From contig JAUNHS010000008.1 of the NCBI GenBank assembly GCA_030523805.1, positions 14,209 through 25,012 on the forward strand: a DNA stretch of 10,804 bases. Reading direction: 5' to 3'. Positions within the stretch are counted from its first letter, which is position 1; the number at the start of each line of letters is the position of its first letter. The notes beneath the pieces are model-generated. The model saw nothing but the letters and a program-made list of their open reading frames with translations, did not search any database and had not been told where the DNA came from. Source of the DNA: Acinetobacter sp. (GTDB lineage Bacteria > Pseudomonadota > Gammaproteobacteria > Pseudomonadales > Moraxellaceae). The translations under genes were made by a program, and so were the position numbers. Shown in pieces: positions 1-7,400 of the stretch.

Positions 1-132
1 GTAGAATTAATAAGTGATGGGCGAAGTGGTTATATGCAACGTCATCGGCAATTATTGTTATTGCAAGCACCGAGCAGTCCGTCTAGCCTAGTGCCGACAG
101 CGAATGTTGCTACACCATCATCAGCAAAATAG
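1..132 (+). CDS. pilP: PilP, type IV pilus inner-membrane lipoprotein (C-terminal 43 residues only)
   Basis: The first reading frame is open from the window edge and ends at a TAG at 130–132. The visible tail reads VELISDGRSGYM followed by QRHRQLLLLQ, which resembles the last beta strands of PilP-family proteins, where a V-E-L-I/V-x-D-G-x-G-x-W/Y pattern precedes the end of the domain. About 22 residues rich in Ser, Pro, Ala and Thr follow as a disordered tail. PilP is a periplasmic lipoprotein that links the PilMNO inner-membrane platform to the PilQ secretin. Its position 10 bp before pilQ fits the conserved pilMNOPQ order and is a main reason for the call. The 5' part lies outside the window, so the lipobox cannot be checked. 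Confidence 0.85.
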   Translation, partial: VELISDGRSGYMQRHRQLLLLQAPSSPSSLVPTANVATPSSAK

Positions 133-134
133 GA
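131..134 (+). promoter_or_regulatory. pilQ ribosome binding site overlapping the pilP stop
   Basis: AGGA at 131–134 lies 8 bp before the ATG at 143 and shares bases with the pilP stop codon at 130–132, which suggests translational coupling of pilP and pilQ. A second AGGA at 139–142 directly abuts the ATG and is too close to act. This supports ATG 143 rather than the in-frame ATG at 104, which would lie inside pilP and would put a His/Gln-rich stretch before the signal peptide. Confidence 0.6.
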
Positions 135-142
135 TAAAAGGA

Positions 143-1582
143 ATGAGATTTCAATCAGTCATTGTGCGTAGTTTATTGGCAAGTGCATTATTGGGTGCGG
201 TGGGTATCAATCCTGTGGTGGCACAAGGCATTCAAAGTAGCAAGCAAAATAAAATTTCATTGGATTTTCAAGATATTGGCGTACGTCAAGTGTTGCAATT
301 ATTGGGCGAATATACGCAAACCAACATTGCCGTTGCCGATAGCGTGCAAGGGAATATTACGCTGAGTTTGAAAAATGTAACGCCAACGCAAGCCTTAGAT
401 ACCGTACTGCAAGCCAAAGGTTTGGCAAAACGCAGAAATGGCAATATTTGGCTAGTTGCCCCTTTGGCAGAGTTTAGCAAAAGTGATGATGAGCAACGCA
501 AAATCAAAGCACAAGCACGCCCTGTAGAGCAAATCAAAACGGAATATATTCGTCTGCATTATGCACAAGCCAAAGACATTGCTCGCCTAATGACCGAAGC
601 CAAGCAAAACCAAGCCTTGAGCCTTTATCGTAGTGCCAGCGACCAACCACAAATGCAACAAACCATTTTAAGCCCAAGTGGGAGCGTGAGTTTTGATGAA
701 CGCACCAATACTTTGATTGTGAGTGATACGGTACACAATTTACAGCAAGTACGGCAAATGCTGACGCAGTTGGATATTCCTGTGCAACAAGTTTTGATTG
801 AAGCACGCATTGTACGAGCCAGCACCAATTTTAGTAAGGAATTGGGCGTAAAGTGGGGCATTTTTACATCTCGGGATAATGGTCGCTACACTTTGGCAGG
901 TAGTGATACCACGCTGTGGGATTTGCGTGCAGGTGGTGGCGATATTCGTAATGCCAGCATAGAACGCCCCACTCATTTAAATGTAGATTTGGGTGTTGCA
1001 AATAGTGCCGCAGGGAGTATTGCGATTGGCTTGCTTGGTTTGGAAAATTTTGTATTAGACCTTGAGCTTTCTGCTTTGCAAAGTGATGGTTATGGCGAAA
1101 TTATATCCACGCCAAAAGTTTTAACGGTAGATAAGCAAAAAGCCAGCATTGTTACAGGACAAGAAGTGCCGTATCAATCATTAAGCCAATCGGGCAATAC
1201 GTCCAGTACCACAACATCATTTAAAGAAGCCTTGCTCAAGCTAGACGTTACGCCAAGCATTACGCCGAATGGTCAAGTTCAAATGCAATTGCAAGTAACC
1301 AATAATACTGCTGCAGGCTATGCACAAAATGGTGAAATTATCTTAAATAAGAATGAGTTAAATACTAATGTATTGGTCAAAGATGGCGAAACTATCGTGT
1401 TGGGTGGCGTGTATGAACATATTGAACAAAATACGCAAACCAAAGTACCATTCTTTGGTGATTTGCCTGCCGTTGGGCGATTATTCCGTAAAAATTTGAA
1501 TAGCAATGACAAAAGAGAGCTATTAATTTTTGTTACACCTAGAATAGTTAATGACACACGTTCACTAAATGCGATAAGATAA
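143..1582 (+). CDS. pilQ: PilQ, short type IV pilus secretin lacking AMIN domains
   Basis: This 479-residue protein should form the outer-membrane channel through which the type IV pilus passes and, in competent bacteria, through which DNA may enter. Residues 1–27 form a Sec signal peptide: a basic start, the hydrophobic stretch LLASALLGAVG, and a V-V-A cleavage motif before Q28. An STN/N0 domain follows at about 37–111 (KISLDFQDI to LVAPLAEF), then a secretin N1 domain at about 132–212. The secretin beta domain is at about 213–470 and contains VQQVLIEARI, GYGEIISTPKVLT, VPFFGDLPAVGRLFR (435–449) and ELLIFVTPRIV (459–469). Typical PilQ proteins of Pseudomonas or Neisseria exceed 700 residues and carry AMIN domains between the signal peptide and STN. 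Here only about 10 residues separate them. Because pilP ends 10 bp upstream, no displaced N-terminal coding part is hidden. Haemophilus ComE, about 445 residues, is a known compact analogue. Confidence 0.93.
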   Translation: MRFQSVIVRSLLASALLGAVGINPVVAQGIQSSKQNKISLDFQDIGVRQVLQLLGEYTQTNIAVADSVQGNITLSLKNVTPTQALDTVLQAKGLAKRRNGNIWLVAPLAEFSKSDDEQRKIKAQARPVEQIKTEYIRLHYAQAKDIARLMTEAKQNQALSLYRSASDQPQMQQTILSPSGSVSFDERTNTLIVSDTVHNLQQVRQMLTQLDIPVQQVLIEARIVRASTNFSKELGVKWGIFTSRDNGRYTLAGSDTTLWDLRAGGGDIRNASIERPTHLNVDLGVANSAAGSIAIGLLGLENFVLDLELSALQSDGYGEIISTPKVLTVDKQKASIVTGQEVPYQSLSQSGNTSSTTTSFKEALLKLDVTPSITPNGQVQMQLQVTNNTAAGYAQNGEIILNKNELNTNVLVKDGETIVLGGVYEHIEQNTQTKVPFFGDLPAVGRLFRKNLNSNDKRELLIFVTPRIVNDTRSLNAIR

Positions 1583-1607
1583 GCAACTAGAGAATATAAC
1601 AGAATTT

Positions 1608-1620
1608 GAGGTGCTTTTTG
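1608..1620 (+). promoter_or_regulatory. Ribosome binding site and TTG start of aroK
   Basis: GAGGTG at 1608–1613 is the best Shine–Dalgarno match in the pilQ–aroK gap and points to the TTG at 1618–1620. The encoded N-terminus would be MPNNRSQMRS before the NIYLVGPMGAGKTT core. This rests on motif spacing only; ATG 1639 remains possible. Confidence 0.5.
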
Positions 1621-2166
1621 CCAAACAATCGTAGCCAAATGAGATCAAATATATATTTGGTCGGCCCGATGGGGGCAGGAAAGACGACAATAGGCCGTCA
1701 TTTAGCCGATTTACTTGGGCGTAGTTTTGTAGATAGCGATCACGAAATTGAACGTAAAACGGGTGCAAGTATTCCGTGGATTTTTGAAAAAGAAGGCGAG
1801 CAAGGTTTTCGTGTACGAGAAACAGCCACATTGCAACACTTGGTAGAGCAAACATCATTGGTGGTGGCAACAGGTGGTGGCGTGGTTACACAAAGCAAAA
1901 ATCGCCAACTTTTAAAGCGTAATGGCGTAGTAATTTATCTTTATACGCCAGTGAAAATTCAGCTTCAACGCACACACCGAGATCGTAACCGTCCATTATT
2001 GCAAGTGGAAGATCCTGAAGCGAAATTGCGTGAATTATTGCAAGTGCGTGATCCTTTATACCGTGAAGTTGCCGATTTTGTGGTAGAAACCAATCAAGGC
2101 GATGCCAAAGAATTGGCAAATAAAATTATCCAGATGATGGGTATGGAACGTGGTTTATATCGCTAA
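1618..2166 (+). CDS. aroK: Shikimate kinase (probable TTG start)
   Basis: AroK phosphorylates shikimate to shikimate 3-phosphate with ATP in the cytoplasm, the fifth step of chorismate synthesis. From the TTG at 1618 the protein has 182 residues. It shows the Walker A loop GPMGAGKTT (16–24), the D-S-D motif (39–41) for Mg and shikimate, the G-F-R-x-R-E motif (63–68), the G-G-G shikimate-binding loop (86–88), the lid with N-R-P-L-L (124–128) and the D-P-L-Y-R-E motif (145–150). The start is not certain. GAGG at 1608–1611 sits 6 bp before TTG 1618, whereas the first in-frame ATG (1639) has no recognisable ribosome binding site and leaves only three residues before the first beta strand. A further in-frame TTG at 1606 overlaps that binding site and is unlikely. 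The gene lies 35 bp after pilQ and directly before aroB, the usual aroKB pairing. Confidence 0.95.
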   Translation: MPNNRSQMRSNIYLVGPMGAGKTTIGRHLADLLGRSFVDSDHEIERKTGASIPWIFEKEGEQGFRVRETATLQHLVEQTSLVVATGGGVVTQSKNRQLLKRNGVVIYLYTPVKIQLQRTHRDRNRPLLQVEDPEAKLRELLQVRDPLYREVADFVVETNQGDAKELANKIIQMMGMERGLYR

Positions 2167-2224
2167 AATAGGTTAGAATAAGCCATTTTTGGCAAATTCA
2201 TGAACAATGTGAAGAAAGAAAACA

Positions 2225-3310
2225 ATGCAAACCTTATATGTTGAATTAGGCGATCGCCGTTATCCGATTTTTATTGGTAGCCAGTTGAATGTGGCGGAAT
2301 TGCTTGCACCTTATATTCAGGGTAAGCAAGTGATGATTGTATCCAATACCACCGTTGCACCGTTGTATTTGGAGCATTATAAAACTGCATTGCAAAGTAT
2401 CGGTAAAACGGTAGGCGAAGCGATTTTGCCTGACGGCGAACAATATAAAGATTTTCAACATTTGCATTTGATTTTTGATGCCTTACTTGAAGCAGGATTT
2501 AACCGTGATTGTACGGTATTGGCTTTAGGTGGTGGCGTGATTGGCGATATGGCAGGTTATGCTGCAGCGAGTTTTCAGCGTGGTGTAGATTTTGTGCAAG
2601 TGCCAACCACATTGTTATCGCAAGTGGATTCTAGCGTAGGCGGTAAAACGGGAATCAATCACCCTTTGGGTAAAAATATGATTGGTGCGTTTAAGCAGCC
2701 GCAAGTGGTATTGGCGGATATGGCACAGTTGGATACCTTGCCTGACCGTGAATTATCCGCTGGTTTAGCTGAAGTGATTAAATACGCTTTATTGGGCGAT
2801 ATTGAATTTTTAGTGTGGCTTGAAACGCACATGGAGCAATTGGTGGCACGAGATGCGACGTTGCTTGCAGAAGCGGTGTATCGTTCATGTCAGCATAAAG
2901 CTCGCATTGTGGCGAATGATGAAAAAGAACATGGTGAACGTGCTTTATTGAATTTGGGTCATACGTTTGGTCATGCGATTGAGTCGTATATGGGCTATGG
3001 CACATGGTTGCATGGCGAAGCGATTGCCGTGGGCATGGTGATGGCAGCAGATTTATCGCAACGTATGGGCATGATTAGTGTGGCTGATGTAGAGCGTGTG
3101 AAAGCCATTTTCCGCCGTGCCAATTTGCCGACACGTTGCCCTGAAATTCCGCTTGATGACTTTTTAGCCTACATGAGCCACGATAAAAAAGTATTGAATG
3201 GGCAATTACGTCTCATTGTATTAAAACAACTGGGTCAAGCCTTTATTACCAAACAATTTGAGCTTGAACAGATGAAACAAAGCATTGTCAAGGTACAAGC
3301 CGAAGACTAA
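2225..3310 (+). CDS. aroB: 3-dehydroquinate synthase
   Basis: AroB converts DAHP to 3-dehydroquinate, the second step of the shikimate pathway, using NAD and a divalent metal (zinc or cobalt). The 361-residue length is normal for the family. The NAD-binding loop GGGVIGD is at 102–108, followed by [20 protein letters not shown] ending at 145 and the H-P-L-G-K-N segment. The three expected metal ligands are present: E183 in [10 protein letters not shown]246 in [11 protein letters not shown] and H263 in [10 protein letters not shown], close to E184, H247 and H264 of the E. coli enzyme. The ATG at 2225 has a purine-rich AAGAAAG stretch about 5 bp upstream. It follows aroK by 58 bp and is probably on the same transcript, so two shikimate enzymes are co-expressed with pilus assembly genes. 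That arrangement is common in gammaproteobacteria. Confidence 0.98.
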   Translation: MQTLYVELGDRRYPIFIGSQLNVAELLAPYIQGKQVMIVSNTTVAPLYLEHYKTALQSIGKTVGEAILPDGEQYKDFQHLHLIFDALLEAGFNRDCTVLALGGGVIGDMAGYAAASFQRGVDFVQVPTTLLSQVDSSVGGKTGINHPLGKNMIGAFKQPQVVLADMAQLDTLPDRELSAGLAEVIKYALLGDIEFLVWLETHMEQLVARDATLLAEAVYRSCQHKARIVANDEKEHGERALLNLGHTFGHAIESYMGYGTWLHGEAIAVGMVMAADLSQRMGMISVADVERVKAIFRRANLPTRCPEIPLDDFLAYMSHDKKVLNGQLRLIVLKQLGQAFITKQFELEQMKQSIVKVQAED

Positions 3311-3342
3311 ACCAATATGCTGTACCGAATGATAGGTCTTTT

Positions 3343-4038
3343 ATGAAAAATATGATGCAACAATTTCCGAAAAATCAAATTTATTGGTTAATCATGGCAG
3401 GCATTTGCTTGTTATTTACCTTTATTTTTTATTTGATGACGGATACCAAAGAACTCACCAAAGCCGAAAAGCCGATTGAAAGTGATGCAACGGAAGAAAT
3501 TCAGCCAGAGAAAGTCGCTGCAACAAAAACACTAGGTGCTTTAACCAAAGAAGTGAAACCTTTAGAGTTAAGCCAGCGTGTAGTTGCGGTAAATAGCGAT
3601 CACGGCCCAGAATTTCGTGGTAATTTATTCATCAAGCAAAATTCATCTAAATGGGTAGTAGAGCTATTCCGTGCTACGGAAGAATCGGTGATTCGTAGTT
3701 ATTTGCAGCACCACAAAGATGTAAAAGATTTGGTGTACTTACGCTTGAGTGGCGAAGGGCAAGATGAAACTTATGTCATGTTGTACGGCTTAGCAGATAA
3801 CAAAGATGGTGCTGTATCATTGTCGCAACAATTAGCACATTTAGGCTTGCCAGCGTCGGTTGCACCACAAGTGGTGCAAGTCAAGAGCTATGAAAAATGG
3901 GTCAATGAAGTCGGTAGTGATGAATTGGGTAAATCAGGCAATACGCGTGTACACAAAGTGGTCTTACGCCCTGTTTCTATTCCTGTAGAAGTTCGCCAAC
4001 CAGCAACGACAAGCACCAATACAACAGATGCGAAATAA
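3343..4038 (+). CDS. Single-pass membrane protein with DamX-like SPOR domain
   Basis: This 231-residue protein has a short cytoplasmic N-terminus, one transmembrane helix at about 12–32 (IYWLIMAGICLLFTFIFYL), an acidic and lysine-rich linker, and a globular domain at about 95–185. The pattern WVVELFRATEESVIRSYL, then DLVYLRL, YVMLYGLADNKDGAVSLSQQL and a closing VKSYEKW resembles the SPOR fold of DamX-type proteins, which bind denuded septal peptidoglycan and localise to the division site. Position also supports this: E. coli has aroK–aroB–damX, and Pseudomonas and Acinetobacter carry a SPOR-domain gene between aroB and gltB. The sequence is divergent, so the domain call rests on pattern and synteny. 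The last ~45 residues look disordered and end Thr-rich. AGG at 3334–3336 lies 6 bp before the ATG; an in-frame ATG at 3352 is a less likely start. The gene is 32 bp after aroB. Confidence 0.72.
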   Translation: MKNMMQQFPKNQIYWLIMAGICLLFTFIFYLMTDTKELTKAEKPIESDATEEIQPEKVAATKTLGALTKEVKPLELSQRVVAVNSDHGPEFRGNLFIKQNSSKWVVELFRATEESVIRSYLQHHKDVKDLVYLRLSGEGQDETYVMLYGLADNKDGAVSLSQQLAHLGLPASVAPQVVQVKSYEKWVNEVGSDELGKSGNTRVHKVVLRPVSIPVEVRQPATTSTNTTDAK

Positions 4039-4050
4039 TCGCAGAAGAGA

Positions 4051-4076
4051 ATGAGCATAATTTACAAAATGCTCAT
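4051..4076 (+). repeat. Short inverted repeat after the SPOR gene
   Basis: ATGAGCAT (4051–4058) and ATGCTCAT (4069–4076) form a perfect 8-bp inverted repeat with a 10-nt loop, 12 bp after the SPOR gene stop. An A-rich stretch rather than a T-run follows, so it is not an intrinsic terminator by itself. It could protect the 3' end of the transcript or be an operator. Its role is unknown. Confidence 0.5.
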
Positions 4077-4093
4077 AAAAAGAAACAAAATGT

Positions 4094-4110
4094 AGCACCA
4101 AAACAATGCA
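4094..4110 (+). promoter_or_regulatory. Candidate NtrC-like site (distal, weaker)
   Basis: The sequence AGCACCAAAACAATGCA has the form GCAC-N7-ATGC, one base away from the GCAC-N7-GTGC dyad of enterobacterial NtrC sites. It is centred about 257 bp upstream of the inferred gltB transcription start and 29 bp from the stronger proximal site. It coincides with the left arm of the terminator, so the resemblance partly follows from that inverted repeat. Confidence 0.3.
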
Positions 4111-4122
4111 AGCGATTTTAAA

Positions 4123-4139
4123 TGCACTGTTTTGGTGCT
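4123..4139 (+). promoter_or_regulatory. Candidate NtrC-like site (proximal, stronger)
   Basis: The sequence TGCACTGTTTTGGTGCT keeps both half-sites of the enterobacterial NtrC consensus, GCAC and GTGC, with the expected 7-bp spacing. It also shares the flanking TGGTGC half. It is centred about 228 bp upstream of the predicted sigma-54 transcription start, a workable distance for an enhancer-binding protein acting by DNA looping. It forms the right arm of the terminator hairpin. No ntrC gene is in the window, so binding is an inference. Confidence 0.4.
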
Positions 4140-4143
4140 TTTT

Positions 4144-4331
4144 CTATGTGGGAGATGTTTGATAGAAGATCGCATTGCACAAAAAAGGACATCATAGAGA
4201 AGATGTATATTTATTATTGCTGACTATACACAAAACAATGTACAAAAAATTCACTATGCGTACATCAAAAAATCTAGTGTATTGCTTGAATAAAACACAA
4301 AATTTAAAAAAATATCAAAAATAATAAAAAA
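4144..4331. other. AT-rich gene-free stretch with phased A-tracts
   Basis: Between the terminator and the gltB promoter core I see no credible reading frame. The 3' part has A-runs at 4292–4295, 4299–4302, 4306–4312, 4317–4321 and 4326–4331. The last four are centred about 9 to 10 bp apart, the spacing expected of intrinsically curved DNA. Such curvature could help an upstream activator reach sigma-54 polymerase. I found no full match to the IHF consensus here. Confidence 0.45.
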
Positions 4332-4359
4332 TTGGCACGCTTTTTGCTTTTACCCATAA
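4332..4359 (+). promoter_or_regulatory. Sigma-54 (RpoN) −24/−12 promoter of gltBD
   Basis: TTGGCACG at 4332–4339 and TTGCT at 4344–4348 match the sigma-54 consensus TGGCAC-N5-TTGCW at every conserved position. The invariant GG (4334–4335) and GC (4346–4347) are separated by exactly 10 bp. Transcription should start near 4359, giving a 5' leader of about 49 nt before the gltB ATG at 4408. Sigma-54 promoters need an ATP-dependent enhancer-binding protein, and for a nitrogen-assimilation operon NtrC is the natural candidate. No convincing −35/−10 pair of the housekeeping type was seen, though a weak one cannot be excluded. Confidence 0.8.
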
Positions 4360-4407
4360 ACCAAATTGATTTTTTCAATGATTACTGACGAAAGAGAAGG
4401 GTTCGCT

Positions 4408-7400
4408 ATGCAACAGCAATCGCCAAATTTGATAGCCCCTCAAGGCTTATACCAACCAGAACAATTTAAAGATAACTGCGGTTTCGGTTTGATCGCCCAA
4501 ATGAAGGGTCAGGCAAGCCATCATTTAGTGAAAACCGCCATTCATAGTTTAAGCTGTATGACGCACCGTGGCGGTATTGCTGCCGATGGTAAAACAGGCG
4601 ATGGTTGTGGTCTTTTATTGGCAATGCCGAAAGCCTTTTTCCGTGAAGAAGCAAAAAAATTAAGCGATATTACCTTGAGCGAAATTTTTGCAGTCGGGAC
4701 AGTGTTTTTAAATTTAGATGAAACTTTAGCTGCAACGGCTCGCCAAACTTTAAATAAAGAAATTGAAAAAGAAGGTTTAAAAGTATTGGCATGGCGTAAA
4801 GTGCCTGTCAATGTGGATATTTTGGGCGAAATTGCGTTACAGTCATTGCCACAATTTGAGCAAGTGATTGTGAATTGTCCAATGGGCGTAACGGAAGTTG
4901 AATTTAACCGTAAATTATTCCTTGCTCGCCGCCGTGCTGAACAGCAGTTGGTGAATGATCCATTATTCTACGTTACAACTTTATGCTCAACCGTGATTAG
5001 CTATAAAGGCTTGATGATGCCTGCTGCGATTGCGGATTTCTATTTGGATTTGGCTGATGAGCGTTTAACATCGCACATCGTGGTGTTCCATCAGCGTTTC
5101 TCTACCAATACTTTGCCACGTTGGAATTTGGCTCAACCGTTCCGTTATTTGGCACACAATGGCGAAATTAACACCATTACGGCAAACCGTAACTGGGCAG
5201 TGGCTCGTACACCAAAATTTGAAAATCCATTATTGCCAGGTTTGACCGATTTGTATCCGATTGTCAATCGTACAGGTTCGGACTCGTCTAGCTTGGATAA
5301 TATGCTTGAGATTTTAGTTGGTGGTGGCATGGATTTATTCCGTGCATTGCGTATGCTTGTTCCACCTGCGTGGCAAAATGTGGCAACTTTAGATGCTGAC
5401 TTGCGTGCATTCTACGAGTTTAACTCTAAACATATGGAAGCGTGGGACGGTCCTGCGGGCTTGGTAATCCAAGATGGTCGCCATGCGATTTGTATGCTTG
5501 ACCGTAACGGTTTGCGTCCTGCACGTTGGGTCATTACTAAAAATGATTATATTACTTTAGCATCAGAGATTGGCACTTGGGATTATCAACCTGAAGATGT
5601 GGTGTCTAAAGGGCGTGTTGGTCCAGGGCAAATGTTGGTGGTGGATACGCACACAGGCAAAATTTTAGATACTAAAGATGTTAATCAGCATTTAAAAACC
5701 ATGCGTCCGTACCGTGAATGGTTGCGTGAGCGTGCAGTCAAATTACCAAGCAATGCACAGTTGGAAGAGCAACTGATTGAGCAAGGTTTACAAGGCGATG
5801 CGTTAAAATCTGCTCAAAAAATGTTTATGGTAACTTTTGAAGAGCGTGATCAATTATTGCGTCCGATTGCGGAAAGTGGTCAAGAAGCGGTTGGCTCTAT
5901 GGGCGATGATACGCCAATGGCGGTATTGTCTCGCCAAGTGCGTCATGTGTCGGACTATTTCCGTCAGCAATTTGCTCAAGTAACCAATCCACCGATTGAC
6001 CCATTGCGTGAAGCGATTGTCATGTCGCTTGAAACCTGCTTCGGTCGTGAGCAAAATGTATTTGAACAAAGCCCAGAACACGCTGAACGTTTAATCGTTT
6101 CTAGCCCAGTCTTGTCTAATTTGAAAATGCACCAATTACGCACGTTGGAGCGTGATGGTTATCGCTGTGCTGAAATTGATTTGAACTATGCAGTGGAAGA
6201 AGGCTTGGAAAATGCCATTAGCCGTATTTGTCAAGAAGCGGCACAAGCGGTGCGTGATGGGGCGACTTTAATTGTGTTGTCGGATAAAAATATCCGTGAA
6301 GGTTATTTGCCTGCCCACGCTGCGATGGTAACTGGAGCAGTGCATCATGACTTGATTGCACAAGGTTTGCGTTGCGATGCCAACTTGATTATTGAAACAG
6401 GTTTTGCTCGTGATCCACATCAATTTGCCGTATTGCTTGGTTTTGGTGCAACGGCGGTATATCCATATTTGGCGTACGATGTGTTGCATGAAATGGTGGC
6501 AAAAGGCGAATTATTGGGCGATCCTGTCTATGCTCAAATGAATTTCCGTAAAGGGATTAATAAAGGCTTGTTGAAAATCTTGTCTAAAATGGGTATTTCA
6601 ACCATGGCTTCATACCGTGGTGGTCAATTATTTGAAGCAGTGGGCTTGTCTAAAGCGGTGGTGGATAAATGCTTTATTGGCGTGCCGAGCCGTATTGAAG
6701 GGGCAAGTTTTAGCGATTTGGAAAATGACCAGAAAAAATTGGCAGAATTGGCGTGGAAAACACGCAAGCCGATTGATCAAGGTGGTTTGCTCAAATTTAT
6801 TTTTGATAAAGAATATCATGCGTTCAACCCAGACGTGATTAATGCCTTGCACAAAGCAGTACGTTCAGGCAAATATGAAGATTTCAAAGCCTATGCGGAA
6901 ATTGTCAATACACGTCCGATTGCGACCATTCGTGATTTATTCAAGCTGAAAACGGAAAATTCTATTCCACTAGAGCAAGTGGAAAGTGTGGAAGATATTT
7001 TGCCACGTTTTGACTCAGCGGGAATGTCATTGGGTGCGTTGTCGCCTGAAGCTCACGAAGCGATTGCCATTGCCATGAATAGCATTGGTGGGCGTTCAAA
7101 CTCTGGCGAAGGTGGCGAAGATCCTGCACGTTATGGCACGATTAAAAACTCAAAAATTAAGCAAATTGCATCAGGTCGTTTTGGTGTAACGCCTGCATAT
7201 TTAACGTCTGCTGAAGTATTGCAAATTAAAGTGGCACAAGGGGCAAAACCTGGCGAAGGCGGTCAATTACCTGGGGGTAAAGTGAATGGCTTGATTGCAC
7301 GTTTACGTTATGCCGTTCCAGGTGTTACCTTGATTTCGCCACCGCCACATCACGATATTTATTCAATTGAAGATTTGGCACAGCTAATTTTTGACTTAAA

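Larger units (their letters stand above)
4094..4145 (+). terminator. Rho-independent terminator of the pil–aro–SPOR operon
   Basis: A 17-nt arm at 4094–4110 pairs with 4123–4139 across a 12-nt AT-rich loop, with 16 of 17 positions complementary. The only mismatch is A4106 opposite C4127. The run TTTTT at 4139–4143 follows directly. It lies about 55 bp after the SPOR gene and well upstream of the gltB promoter, so it should insulate the two operons. Each arm also has the form of an NtrC-type site, listed separately. Confidence 0.85.

Noticed and set aside
104..142. Upstream ATG (104) as the pilQ start
   Set aside because: It lies inside pilP, has no ribosome binding site, and would add a His/Gln-rich stretch ahead of an otherwise complete signal peptide that begins at ATG 143.
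1318..1638. 106-codon open frame on the − strand across the pilQ–aroK junction
   Set aside because: It overlaps conserved secretin coding sequence on the other strand, has no clear ribosome binding site or known motif, and is best read as a shadow frame.
4217..4246. Possible housekeeping promoter TTGCTG … TACAAA upstream of gltB
   Set aside because: Both hexamers are weak and the spacing is 18 bp; AT-rich DNA gives many such matches. The sigma-54 core downstream is far more specific.
4261..4285. Possible IHF site at ATCAAAAAATCT
   Set aside because: The ATCAA half matches but the TTR part of the consensus does not, so it was not called.
4366..4407. In-frame TTG at 4366 as the gltB start
   Set aside because: It lies only about 7 nt after the predicted transcription start with no room for a ribosome binding site, and would lengthen the propeptide beyond the usual size; ATG 4408 has a good ribosome binding site.
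6243..6251. ACAAGCGGT, resembling a Pasteurellaceae DNA uptake sequence
   Set aside because: Only this copy was noticed, within gltB coding sequence. Real uptake sequences are repeated often, so it is most likely chance.
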